From assembly GCA_964634815.1 (NCBI GenBank), contig CAZWMD010000054.1:1-28897 (forward strand): DNA of 28,897 nucleotides. The letters run 5' to 3'. Source of the DNA: JALZVT01 sp964634815 (GTDB lineage Bacteria > Pseudomonadota > Gammaproteobacteria > Pseudomonadales > Azotimanducaceae). The notes beneath the pieces were generated by a model, which was not told the origin of the DNA, ran no database searches, and was given only the letters and a program-made list of their open reading frames with translations. The first letter of the stretch is position 1. Every line of letters begins with the position of its first letter. The translations under genes were made by a program, and so were the position numbers. This document shows positions 6,666 through 14,504 of the stretch, one piece after another.

Positions 6666-7201
6666 CCCGTACTTTCCTTCATGAAGTAGCTTAGAACAAA
6701 GCCGCCCAGAATCCAGAACCCCATATCGTACGCCATGATGGTGAGCTTCCAATCCAACGGAAAATTCCACCAGATCACATCCCCAAGGTTGCTGAACACG
6801 GTTGCGGCAAGGCCAGCGAGGATTGCCGTACGCATTCGGTTTGAGTGCATATGCTTCATAAGCAAGGCCAGTAGAAACATCACCAGAATGTTGTGTGCGA
6901 GGCCGAGCCCCATATTGCCGAGGTCGCCGGGCAGGGCAGGAGTGTGATCAATGTTCACGGTAGCCCAGACCCCGGAGGTCAGCAGGGCGGTGGATTCTTG
7001 TGCAGAGTTCTGCGTGACGCTTGGAATACTGTAATAACCTGATGTTGGGAACATACTCGCAAGTTCCGACTGCACTTGTGCGTCATTCGGTACGCTTTTC
7101 CAGGCGTCATAGGGAACCGTGGTTGCCCCCCAGAAAATAAACCCCCACATGAACGTGGCAAAGCCTGCAACGGCGATGCCAATGAAAGTTCGTCCGCTCA
7201 T
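6662..7201 (-). CDS. Uncharacterised small membrane protein
   Basis: 179 residues that I do not assign to a named family. It has about four hydrophobic segments: one near residues 6-27, then a polar, probably extracytoplasmic region to about residue 95 (Tyr/Ser/Thr-rich), then segments near 100-115, 125-145 and 155-173. The first segment is a signal-anchor, GIAVAGFATFMWGFIFWGA. The middle carries DHTPALPGDLGNMGLGLAHN, and later segments include FSNLGDVIWWNFPLDW. The ATG at 7201 has AGGAG within GCAGGAGATTTC just upstream, a good ribosome binding site. It is divergent from the acyl-CoA dehydrogenase gene and convergent with the glycosylase-like gene. Nothing in its surroundings indicates a function. 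Confidence 0.8.
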   Translation of the reverse strand: MSGRTFIGIAVAGFATFMWGFIFWGATTVPYDAWKSVPNDAQVQSELASMFPTSGYYSIPSVTQNSAQESTALLTSGVWATVNIDHTPALPGDLGNMGLGLAHNILVMFLLALLMKHMHSNRMRTAILAGLAATVFSNLGDVIWWNFPLDWKLTIMAYDMGFWILGGFVLSYFMKESTG

Positions 7202-7310
7202 GAAATCTCCTGCACTGTGAATAGATCCGTCTTATTTACTGCTGGTTGTTGAGTTATAAGCCTCTATTAGTGACACTGCAATCAATTCCAGGTTGGTTGG
7301 TTACTGATTT

Positions 7311-8492
7311 ATGCAGCTTGCTCTCGATGCGCAACAGAAAGACTTTCAACTGTCCGTGCGTCAGTTTCTCAAGGAGAGTTTGCCCACAAGCTACGCCGCG
7401 AAGGTGCGGCGTGGTGAAGCGCTTGATGTAGAAGAAACCAACGCCTGGACGCGAACGTTGGCGGCAAAAGGCTGGGCGGCGCCTAACTGGCCCAGTGAAC
7501 ATGGTGGTCCAGGTTGGAACCTAATACAAAGACACCTATTTGATGTGGAGTGTCGGCGAGCGCAGGCGCCTTATCTTTCAGGCTTTGGTTTTACCATGGT
7601 TGGACCAGCAATCATTAAGTACGGCACACCCGAACAGCAAAAGGAACATCTGCCCAAAATTCTCAACGCCGAGCGTCTGTGGTGTCAGGGCTATTCGGAG
7701 CCCGGCGCTGGTTCTGATCTCGCCTCGGTCAGTACCCGAGCCGAGCGTGTGGGTGATGATTACATTATCAATGGCAGCAAGATCTGGACGAGTGCGGCGG
7801 AGCTCGCCGACTGGATTTTTGTGCTGGTTCGAACAGACTCATCGGTCCAGCAACAAAAAGGCATCAGTTTTTTATTGCTGGATATCAAGTCTCCAGGGGT
7901 CAGGGTCGAACCGCTCTATGCGTTCAATGGCAAACGGTTGTGGAATCAGGTGTTTTTTGAAAACGTCACCGTTCCTGTTGCCAATCGTTTGGGTGAGGAA
8001 AATCGCGGCTGGACGGTGGCCAAGAGTTTGCTCGGCGATGAGCGACTGATGGTAAGTCGGGTTGCTGAGAACAAACGCATGCTGGGTGTATTGCAGAGCG
8101 TGCTGGCGGTGGAGCACGAATCGGACAGCACTCTGTCTGCCACAACTTATTATCGTCGGCAGTTGGATGAACTGGATGTGCGTCTGCAGGCGCTTGAGAT
8201 GACCAGCCTGCGTTTGTTGCTGGAAGCTGACGCTGGTGGTCAGGTAGGGGCTGAGCCTTCGATGCTAAAACTCAAGGGCAGTGAGCTTGTGCAAGCGATG
8301 GACGAATTGCTGTTTGAGGCGATTGGGCATTGGGTCCTGCCGTTGGATGGCTCTCTCGGCCGTGATGGACCCAGCCCCGATTACGCCGAATTCGTTGCAT
8401 CCGGACGCTTTCATCACCGCGGTTACACCATCGCTGGAGGATCCAGCGAGGTGCAGCACAATATTATTGCCAAGGCGGTGCTGGGGCTCTAG
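7311..8492 (+). CDS. Acyl-CoA dehydrogenase (pimeloyl-CoA dehydrogenase large-subunit type)
   Basis: 393 residues spanning the whole acyl-CoA dehydrogenase fold. The FAD/substrate signature YSEPGAGSDLASVSTRAERV is followed by NGSKIWTSAAELADWIFVLV, then FFENVTVPVANRLGEENRGW and a C-terminal GYTIAGGSSEVQHNIIAKAV. The enzyme introduces a trans-2,3 double bond into an acyl-CoA, passing electrons via FAD to ETF. Sequence style matches the PimC-like large subunits, which usually sit beside a small acyl-CoA dehydrogenase subunit; none is found here, so it may act as a homomer or pair with a subunit encoded elsewhere. The ATG has no obvious Shine-Dalgarno sequence. It stands alone, divergent from the small membrane protein and convergent with the ferredoxin reductase. 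Substrate chain type cannot be told. Confidence 0.9.
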   Translation: MQLALDAQQKDFQLSVRQFLKESLPTSYAAKVRRGEALDVEETNAWTRTLAAKGWAAPNWPSEHGGPGWNLIQRHLFDVECRRAQAPYLSGFGFTMVGPAIIKYGTPEQQKEHLPKILNAERLWCQGYSEPGAGSDLASVSTRAERVGDDYIINGSKIWTSAAELADWIFVLVRTDSSVQQQKGISFLLLDIKSPGVRVEPLYAFNGKRLWNQVFFENVTVPVANRLGEENRGWTVAKSLLGDERLMVSRVAENKRMLGVLQSVLAVEHESDSTLSATTYYRRQLDELDVRLQALEMTSLRLLLEADAGGQVGAEPSMLKLKGSELVQAMDELLFEAIGHWVLPLDGSLGRDGPSPDYAEFVASGRFHHRGYTIAGGSSEVQHNIIAKAVLGL

Positions 8493-8513
8493 GTAATTTC
8501 CCCGGAGAACTTT

Positions 8514-9713
8514 TTAAAGTAACTCTTTGATAGGTACGTTGTTGTCGGCCAATCTGGATTTGTCGACAACCTTCCCCACCAACTGTTTCGCGGCCATAAA
8601 TTCTCTGGGGCAGTTCACCGCATCAACAGCAACGATTTTGTCGTCTTTCAAATAGAACACGGCAAACTCATTGGCCGCCATATCACCTCTTTGCACCGTC
8701 TCCTCGCCATCTGCCGAGAAGCCGAGCATTTGCAGCTTAAGCTCATATTGATCAGACCAGAACCAGGGCATGCTGTTGTAGGTCTTGTCCTTTCCGACAA
8801 TCGTCGCGGCAGTGACTCTGGCCTGCTCCATTGCGTTGGGTACGCTTTCGAGGCGTAACCGCCGATCGAGCAGGTCGTTGGGATGATTACTGCAATCGCC
8901 GATTGCATAGACAGCGTCTGCTGAGGTCTTGCAGCGGTTGTCTACGACAACACCGTTATCGCAGGTAATGCCAGCCTCCTGGGCAAGCTCGGTGTTGGGT
9001 ATAACGCCGATGCCAACTACCACAAGATCGGCGGCTATTTCTTCTTCACCGCAGACCACGGCTTCTACCTGACCGTCGCCGGTCAACGCGCTGGCGCCTG
9101 TGTTGGTTCGAATGTCTATGCCACGGGAGCTGTGTAGCGCGGTGTAGAACTCGCTCATCTGCGTTGTGGTTACGCGTTGCAGGATGCGATCTTCCATTTC
9201 CAGAACCGTGACCTGCAGTCCGGCCTCGATCGCAACGGCAGCCACTTCTAGGCCGATATAGCCCCCACCTACGATGACCAATTTCTTTCCAGCGCTGAGT
9301 TCTGCACGAATGCCATCGACATCAGCGATAGTGCGAAGGTAGTGCACTCCGTTGAGGTCTGCGCCAGGAATAGGCAGTTGCCGGGGACGCGTGCCAGTGG
9401 CAATAATCAAATGCTCATAGCTAAGTGTCTCGCCCGCGCTTGTGGTGACGCTTTTCGCTTTGGTGTCGAGCGATTCAACCCTGGTGCCTTTTTTTAGGTT
9501 GATATCCTTACCCTCGTAAAAGGCCTCCGGCCGCAAATAGACCTTGTCGATGGACTGCTCCCCGGCAAGATATTGTTTGGACAAAGGCGGGCGCTGGTAG
9601 GGCGGGTGTGGCTCCTCGCCGATGATTGTGATTGCGCCTTCGTAGCCTTCTTGCCGCAGACTGGCAGCTGCCTGGCCTGCCGCGTGACCGCCGCCTACGA
9701 TAATTACTGACAT
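8514..9713 (-). CDS. NAD(P)/FAD-dependent ferredoxin reductase (putidaredoxin/rhodocoxin reductase type)
   Basis: 399 residues from the preferred start, with the two-dinucleotide-fold layout of class I ferredoxin reductases. FAD-binding IIVGGGHAAGQAAASLRQEG is at the N-terminus, then PPYQRPPLSKQYL, GTRPRQLPIPG, the NAD(P)-binding IVGGGYIGLEVAAVAIEAG near the middle, VYAIGDCSNH as the second FAD motif, and a C-terminal reductase domain with WFWSDQYELKLQMLG. These enzymes move electrons from NAD(P)H to a [2Fe-2S] ferredoxin serving cytochrome P450s or Rieske oxygenases. No ferredoxin or oxygenase gene lies nearby. The frame is open to an ATG at 9755, but the family starts at MSVIIVGGG, so ATG 9713 is chosen. 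Divergent from the alpha-hydroxyacid oxidase gene. Confidence 0.92.
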   Translation of the reverse strand: MSVIIVGGGHAAGQAAASLRQEGYEGAITIIGEEPHPPYQRPPLSKQYLAGEQSIDKVYLRPEAFYEGKDINLKKGTRVESLDTKAKSVTTSAGETLSYEHLIIATGTRPRQLPIPGADLNGVHYLRTIADVDGIRAELSAGKKLVIVGGGYIGLEVAAVAIEAGLQVTVLEMEDRILQRVTTTQMSEFYTALHSSRGIDIRTNTGASALTGDGQVEAVVCGEEEIAADLVVVGIGVIPNTELAQEAGITCDNGVVVDNRCKTSADAVYAIGDCSNHPNDLLDRRLRLESVPNAMEQARVTAATIVGKDKTYNSMPWFWSDQYELKLQMLGFSADGEETVQRGDMAANEFAVFYLKDDKIVAVDAVNCPREFMAAKQLVGKVVDKSRLADNNVPIKELL

Positions 9714-9741
9714 GAAACATCCATTGATCGACTGTTGATCC

Positions 9742-9753
9742 GGTAAATTTACC
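9742..9753. promoter_or_regulatory. 12-bp perfect palindrome between divergent genes (candidate operator)
   Basis: GGTAAATTTACC is its own reverse complement. It sits 29 bp upstream of the ferredoxin reductase start and 51 bp upstream of the hydroxyacid oxidase start, where a shared dimeric regulator would bind. The position supports an operator; no regulator gene is adjacent, and a 12-bp palindrome could arise by chance. Confidence 0.4.
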
Positions 9754-9803
9754 ATAGGCTGCCTGCTACCATGCTCTGCTGGAGCGCCTTGAGGAACAAA
9801 ACG

Positions 9804-10895
9804 ATGAGCACTGCGACTTTCACCTCTCTAACAGAGATGGTGCATATGGCCCGGGCAAGTCTATCCCGCAATTCCTGGGATTACCTGATGGGTGGGGCTG
9901 ACACGGAAACTACCCTGAAGCGCAATCGGCTGAGTATTGATTGTCTGCAGTTTCGTCCGCGGGTGCTCAATGACGTGCGCGAGGTGAGTGTGGAAACGCA
10001 GCTGTTAGGCCATAGCCTGCGGATGCCCGTTTTTTTGCCGCCTATTGGCAGCGTTCAACTGTTCGAGGCCGGTGGCGGTGCGTCTGTTGCGCTGGGCGCG
10101 GAAGCGTTTGGCACCATGCAGATTCTGAGTTCGGTGTGCCTGCCCAGCTATGAGGAGGTTGCCAGTGTTGGGGCTGCGCCCAAGGTCTATCAGCTCTACC
10201 TGATGGGTGATCAGGGTTGGATGGATGACATCATTGCTCGCAGCATTGAGCTGGGTTATGTGGGGTTTTGTCTGACAGCGGATACTCAGGTGTACTCCCG
10301 ACGGGAGCGCGACATTCTTAAACGCTGGCGTCCGCCATCTGGCAGCTCGGCAGTGCAGAGTGATTTTGGCTATCAGGCCGGGATGAGTTGGGAAACGGTG
10401 TCGCACATTAAAGAAAAGTTTGATATCCCATTGATTGTTAAGGGTATAAATCGCAGTGAGGATGCAGCCCGAGCGGTGGAGGCAGGCGTGGATGTGGTTT
10501 ATGTGTCCAACCACGGCGGTCGGCAGCTAGATCATGGGCGGGGGTGCATCGATTCACTGCCCGAGGTGGTGGCGGCTGTAGATGGACGTGTACCGGTTGT
10601 GGTGGATGGGGGGTTCTTGCGCGGCGCAGATGTGGTCAAGGCGCTCTGTCGGGGTGCAACGGCTGTTGGCATGGGGCGCTTGGAAGGCCTGGCCATGGCG
10701 GCTGGTGGTGCGGCGGGTATTGTTCGGGCGCTGGAACTGGTGGAGCAGGAAATCAAAACCACCATGGCGCTGATGGGGGCCGCCGGGCTCGGCGATCTGA
10801 AACCGGATTTTCTGGAGACCGCTCCCTTGGTGCAAGCGCCACACGCTGTCAGTGCCTTCCCGCTGCTGGACGACAACTATTTCACGAGCGACTAG
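9804..10895 (+). CDS. FMN-dependent alpha-hydroxyacid oxidase/dehydrogenase (LldD/glycolate oxidase family)
   Basis: 363 residues from the ATG at 9804, which has TTGAGGA about 9 nt upstream; an earlier ATG at 9771 would add 11 untypical residues. The family TIM barrel is clear: SWDYLMGGADTETTLKRNR at the start, PVFLPPIGSVQLF, YQLYL around residue 129, K213 in LIVKGI, the active-site SNHGGRQLDHG with catalytic H237 and R240, then VVVDGGFLRGADVVKAL and TAVGMGRLEGLAMAAGG, which bind FMN phosphate. Such enzymes oxidise (S)-2-hydroxyacids (lactate, glycolate, mandelate and others) to 2-oxoacids. The specific acid and the electron acceptor are not determinable. The Asp of the usual TVD loop is kept, as T159-A-D. 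Divergent from the ferredoxin reductase. Confidence 0.92.
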   Translation: MSTATFTSLTEMVHMARASLSRNSWDYLMGGADTETTLKRNRLSIDCLQFRPRVLNDVREVSVETQLLGHSLRMPVFLPPIGSVQLFEAGGGASVALGAEAFGTMQILSSVCLPSYEEVASVGAAPKVYQLYLMGDQGWMDDIIARSIELGYVGFCLTADTQVYSRRERDILKRWRPPSGSSAVQSDFGYQAGMSWETVSHIKEKFDIPLIVKGINRSEDAARAVEAGVDVVYVSNHGGRQLDHGRGCIDSLPEVVAAVDGRVPVVVDGGFLRGADVVKALCRGATAVGMGRLEGLAMAAGGAAGIVRALELVEQEIKTTMALMGAAGLGDLKPDFLETAPLVQAPHAVSAFPLLDDNYFTSD

Positions 10896-10912
10896 GGTTT
10901 AGTCGCGTTTTG

Positions 10913-11269
10913 TCAGTCGCTTTTTGAAGGGGTGCCGGGGCCGGTGCCGCCATCGCGGGGCATCATCATGGGAAAGGGGGTCACGTTGGCGCCTTTGGGA
11001 TCCGTAATTTTTGCCACTCCTTCGCGCTCCACTTCGTCGATACGTATAACGCTGTGCATGGGTATAAAGCTACGCTGAACGCCTTCAAATTCGGTGCGTA
11101 GCTTGTCCTCGGCCGGATCAATAACCACCTGAGTGGGTTTACCGAACACGTAGTCCTCGACCTCTATGAATCCATACAGCTCACTTTGATAGATATTTTT
11201 GGCGTACACCTCGTAGATCTGGCCCTGGTTGTGGAACATCACCTTGTAGAGGCTGTTTTCTTCGCTCAT
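10913..11269 (-). CDS. DUF1820 family protein
   Basis: 118 residues that match the small gammaproteobacterial DUF1820 family: an N-terminal YKVMFHNQGQIYEVYAKNIYQS, then LYGFIEVEDYVFG, VVIDPAEDKL, and SFIPMHSVIRIDEVEREG, followed by a Pro/Met/Gly-rich tail. It is predicted to be a soluble, mostly beta cytoplasmic protein. Function is unknown. Divergent from miaB with about 145 bp between starts, and convergent with the hydroxyacid oxidase gene. The ATG lies at the upstream end, just after the start of the miaB promoter region; no other start is compelling. Confidence 0.87.
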   Translation of the reverse strand: MSEENSLYKVMFHNQGQIYEVYAKNIYQSELYGFIEVEDYVFGKPTQVVIDPAEDKLRTEFEGVQRSFIPMHSVIRIDEVEREGVAKITDPKGANVTPFPMMMPRDGGTGPGTPSKSD

Positions 11270-11356
11270 CTAGCGTCCTGTCTGATTCCAACGTTTGCCT
11301 GAAAGACCCTGGGTTGCCCAACATAGCGTGGGCGGCGGAGAGCGATTTATATAGAG

Positions 11357-11384
11357 GTGACCTCGGCCAATCAAGCGCTATAAT
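11357..11384 (+). promoter_or_regulatory. Candidate sigma-70 promoter for miaB
   Basis: A perfect -10 hexamer TATAAT at 11379-11384, with a partial -35 (GTGACC, 11357-11362) and a 16-bp spacer. It lies 31 bp upstream of the miaB ATG and in the divergent gap with the DUF1820 gene. The -10 is strong and the -35 weak. Confidence 0.55.
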
Positions 11385-11415
11385 CGCCGCCCCCTGAATC
11401 TCTTTCGAGATCACT

Positions 11416-12816
11416 ATGTCTGCACCGTCAACCCACAGCCCGTCTATTGATACTGAGCACTCCACCCAGAAATCTACAAGGGTTGGGTCGAAGAAGGTCT
11501 TTATCAAGACCCATGGCTGCCAAATGAACGAGTACGACTCTGACCGGATGCTCGATCTTCTCCAGCACGCTCAGGGCTACGCCATCACAGAGGTTGCCGA
11601 AGAGGCTGATCTGTTGTTGCTGAACACCTGTTCCATCCGTGAAAAGGCCCAGGAGAAGGTCTTTCATCAGTTGGGTCGCTGGCGCAAGCTCAAGGCAGCC
11701 CGACCGGAGATTCTGATTGGGGTTGGAGGCTGTGTTGCGAGCCAGGAAGGGGCGGCCATTCGGCAGCGCGCACCCTATGTTGATCTGGTGTTTGGTCCGC
11801 AAACCCTGCATCGGCTGCCGGCAATGCTCGATGAGTCCGCGCGCACAGGGGGCTCAGTGGTCGATGTGAGTTTTCCCGAGATCGAGAAATTTGATCGTTT
11901 GCCAGAACCCAGCATCGATGGACCCAGCGCTTTTGTGTCAATCATGGAAGGCTGCAGCAAATATTGCAGCTTTTGCGTGGTGCCCTACACCCGCGGTGAG
12001 GAAGTGAGCAGGCCGGTTGCAGATGTTATGCGTGAAGTAGTGTCGCTGGCAGAACGCGGGGTGCGCGAAATTCACTTTCTGGGCCAAAACGTCAACGCCT
12101 ACAATGGTGAGATTGATGGCGATGAGGCCGACCTGGCGGAGTTAATACGCTATACCGCTGATGTTTCGGGGGTAGATCGCATTCGTTTCACCACGTCACA
12201 TCCGGTTGAGTTTTCTGACCGTTTGATCGACGCCTTCGCTGATGTGCCAGAACTTGTCAGTCATGTGCATTTGCCGGTTCAGGCCGGCTCTGACCGAATT
12301 CTGGCGCAGATGAAGCGCGGCCATACGGTGCTGGAATATAAGTCCAGGATTCGCAAGTTACGCCGCGCCCGTCCTGGTATTAGCCTGTCTTCTGATTTCA
12401 TCATTGGTTTTCCGGGTGAGACCCAGAGCGACTTTGACGCCACCATGGCCCTCATTGACGAGATTGGGTTCGATACCTCGTTTAGCTTTATCTACAGCGC
12501 CCGACCTGGCACGCCGGCAGCCGACTTGCCAGACGACGTAACTTCCGCGGAGAAGAAGCACCGGCTGGCCATTCTGCAGGACCGCATTCGAGTCCAGGCT
12601 GAGGCAATTTCCAGGGCCATGGTGGGGACAGAAGTTGCCGTACTGGTGAGCGGACTGTCAAAACGCGACCCGGGGCAGCTTCAGGGCCGCACGGAGAACA
12701 ATCGGGTGGTTAACTTTGCCTGTACCGACCTGTCTCACGTCGGACGGTTTGTAACGGTCCGTATCGAGGAAGCGCTGCCCAATTCGCTGCGCGGCGTGTT
12801 TTTGGCCGGAGAATAG
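11416..12816 (+). CDS. miaB: tRNA-2-methylthio-N6-dimethylallyladenosine synthase MiaB
   Basis: 466 residues, normal for the methylthiotransferase family. The N-terminal UPF0004 domain holds the auxiliary cluster cysteines C35 (KTHGCQMNEYDSD), C72 (NTCSIREKAQEK) and C106 (GGCVAS). The radical-SAM CxxxCxxC cluster is C180, C184 and C187 (MEGCSKYCSFCVVPYTRGEE). A C-terminal TRAM domain (GTEVAVLVSG to VRIEEALPNSLRG) binds tRNA. MiaB converts i6A37 of tRNAs reading UNN codons to ms2i6A. The first 25 residues are a poorly conserved Ser/Thr-rich extension. It heads the conserved block miaB-phoH-ybeY-corC-lnt, with a 121-bp gap and a second promoter before phoH. Confidence 0.97.
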   Translation: MSAPSTHSPSIDTEHSTQKSTRVGSKKVFIKTHGCQMNEYDSDRMLDLLQHAQGYAITEVAEEADLLLLNTCSIREKAQEKVFHQLGRWRKLKAARPEILIGVGGCVASQEGAAIRQRAPYVDLVFGPQTLHRLPAMLDESARTGGSVVDVSFPEIEKFDRLPEPSIDGPSAFVSIMEGCSKYCSFCVVPYTRGEEVSRPVADVMREVVSLAERGVREIHFLGQNVNAYNGEIDGDEADLAELIRYTADVSGVDRIRFTTSHPVEFSDRLIDAFADVPELVSHVHLPVQAGSDRILAQMKRGHTVLEYKSRIRKLRRARPGISLSSDFIIGFPGETQSDFDATMALIDEIGFDTSFSFIYSARPGTPAADLPDDVTSAEKKHRLAILQDRIRVQAEAISRAMVGTEVAVLVSGLSKRDPGQLQGRTENNRVVNFACTDLSHVGRFVTVRIEEALPNSLRGVFLAGE

Positions 12817-12881
12817 CCAACCTGCTCGAGGCGGGAGCAAGCGGTCGGGTTCGCTCCGGCGGACAATTACGCCGGGTTGGA

Positions 12882-12909
12882 TTGACAGTTGGCTTCGTGC
12901 AGATATGCT
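12882..12909 (+). promoter_or_regulatory. Candidate sigma-70 promoter for phoH-ybeY-corC-lnt
   Basis: A perfect -35 TTGACA (12882-12887), a 16-bp spacer and a -10 TATGCT (12904-12909), about 28 bp before the phoH TTG start. Just upstream, a stem CCGGCG/CGCCGG (12856-12861 and 12870-12875) with an 8-nt loop lacks a T-run, so it is not a convincing terminator for miaB. Confidence 0.55.
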
Positions 12910-12937
12910 GTATCCACCTTAGCGGCAAAAGCGCGTC

Positions 12938-13984
12938 TTGAGCGACCAACCCTCCCCAGAACCGGACACCGGTTCGACCCAACATGTTCGGTTAGAACCC
13001 AGCGACTCGCGGCGTTTGGCTGTGCTCGCAGGCCCATTTGATTCCAACATCAAACAACTTGAGAAACGGCTTTCGGTAGAGATCCGCAATCGCGGAAATC
13101 TGTTTAGCGTGCGTCCTGCTGGCACCCAGGTTGCCAACGTGGATTACGCGCCCCGGCTTCGGGCTGCCAGTGCATTACTTAGCCAACTTTATGTGGAAAC
13201 TGCGACACGTGACGAAATTGATGGCGAGACGGTCCACCTTTACCTTCAGGAATCAGGAGTTGATGCGTTAGTGAGTGCTACGGCCACCCCTGTCGACGGG
13301 GATTTGATTGCGACCCGAAAGAAAACCATCAAGCCAAGGGGTGATAACCAGGCGCGCTATGTGAGCCGGGTAAGAGAGCACGATATTAGCTTTGGTGTTG
13401 GACCCGCGGGTACGGGCAAGACTTACCTTGCTGTAGCCTGTGCCGTTGAGGCACTTGAAGCTCAGGAAGTCGCACGTATCCTGCTTGTCCGTCCCGCTGT
13501 GGAAGCGGGTGAAAAGTTGGGCTTTCTGCCCGGTGATCTGGCGCAGAAAATAGACCCCTACCTGCGGCCGCTGTATGACGCACTCTACGAGATGCTCGGT
13601 GTTGAACGGGTCAACAAATACATTGAGCGAAACATTATTGAAGTCGCCCCTTTGGCTTATATGCGCGGTCGCACTCTGAACAATGCATTTATCATTCTCG
13701 ATGAAAGCCAGAACACCACTGTGGCGCAGATGAAGATGTTTCTTACGCGTATTGGTTTTGGCTCAACTGCTGTCATTACCGGAGACATTACACAGATCGA
13801 CTTACCCCATGGTCAGGGGTCTGGGCTGGTTAACGGCATACGGGTTCTGAAGAATATTAAGGGTGTGAGTTTCACGCATTTTGAGTCGCGTGATGTTGTG
13901 CGTCACCCGCTTGTGCAGAAAATTGTCGACGCCTATGCCAAGGCGGACGCCGCAGATCCACCCCGAGGCAGAGATGCAGGCTAA
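12938..13984 (+). CDS. phoH: PhoH-like (YbeZ) ATPase
   Basis: 348 residues, close to E. coli YbeZ. An N-terminal KH-like region with GNLFSVRPAG precedes the PhoH ATPase domain: Walker A G155-PAGTGKT162, LVRPAVEAGEKLGFLPGDLAQKIDPYLRP (the PhoH hallmark) at about 183-211, Walker B IILDESQNTT with D255-E256, and TGDITQIDLP. PhoH/YbeZ is a cytoplasmic nucleotide-binding protein that works with YbeY in ribosome and RNA quality control. Start is TTG 12938 with no clear ribosome binding site; the next in-frame ATG would remove conserved sequence. ybeY begins about 20 bp downstream, or overlaps if its earlier start is used. Confidence 0.93.
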   Translation: MSDQPSPEPDTGSTQHVRLEPSDSRRLAVLAGPFDSNIKQLEKRLSVEIRNRGNLFSVRPAGTQVANVDYAPRLRAASALLSQLYVETATRDEIDGETVHLYLQESGVDALVSATATPVDGDLIATRKKTIKPRGDNQARYVSRVREHDISFGVGPAGTGKTYLAVACAVEALEAQEVARILLVRPAVEAGEKLGFLPGDLAQKIDPYLRPLYDALYEMLGVERVNKYIERNIIEVAPLAYMRGRTLNNAFIILDESQNTTVAQMKMFLTRIGFGSTAVITGDITQIDLPHGQGSGLVNGIRVLKNIKGVSFTHFESRDVVRHPLVQKIVDAYAKADAADPPRGRDAG

Positions 13985-14003
13985 ATTACAAGCCCGAGGG
14001 AGT

Positions 14004-14504
14004 ATGTCACTGGACGTTGTATTGATTGCTGAGACGCAATATTCACAAGCGCTCCAGCCGGTTGTTGATTTTGACCCGGCGGACTTTGCCAACCGGGCTT
14101 TTACGCAGCTACTTGAAAGGCGGTGCGCAGGCAGTTTCCTCACCCGGGCAGGGGCGATACAAGAGGTTGAGCTGTGTATCCGTGTGGTGGATGAGCCTGA
14201 AGGCAAGGCGCTGAATCACGAATGGCGCGGCAAAGAGAGCGCGACAAACGTATTGAGTTTTGCGGCTGAGATGATTCCGGATGAGTACGCAGCCCTTGGC
14301 GATCTGGTGCTTTGTGCGCCAGTTGTTGAGCGCGAAGCGGCAGAACAAGGTAAGAGTGTGGGCGACCATTATCGTCATTTGCTGGTGCACGGTTTGTTGC
14401 ATTTACTGGGTTACGATCATGTTGCAGAAAATGAGGCAAAAGAAATGGAGTTCATAGAGGTCGCCGTACTTGGCGAGCTAGGTGTTGCAAACCCTTATGA
14501 GTGA
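14004..14504 (+). CDS. ybeY: Endoribonuclease/rRNA maturation factor YbeY
   Basis: 166 residues from the preferred ATG. The zinc motif HxxxHxxxxxH is clear (H129, H133, H139 in LLVHGLLHLLGYDH), preceded by the conserved LNHEWRGKESATNVLSF with R75. YbeY is a single-strand-specific metallo-RNase needed for 16S rRNA 3'-end processing and 70S quality control. ATG 14004, with GAGGGAG immediately upstream, gives the family-like start MSLDVVLIAE. An alternative ATG at 13974, also with GAGG, would overlap phoH by 11 bp and add 10 residues. The C-terminus overlaps the corC start by 8 bp, indicating coupling. Confidence 0.93.
   Translation: MSLDVVLIAETQYSQALQPVVDFDPADFANRAFTQLLERRCAGSFLTRAGAIQEVELCIRVVDEPEGKALNHEWRGKESATNVLSFAAEMIPDEYAALGDLVLCAPVVEREAAEQGKSVGDHYRHLLVHGLLHLLGYDHVAENEAKEMEFIEVAVLGELGVANPYE

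Noticed and set aside
12856..12875. Stem-loop after miaB as a terminator
   Set aside because: The stem is GC-rich but has no following T-run, and it sits just before a promoter.
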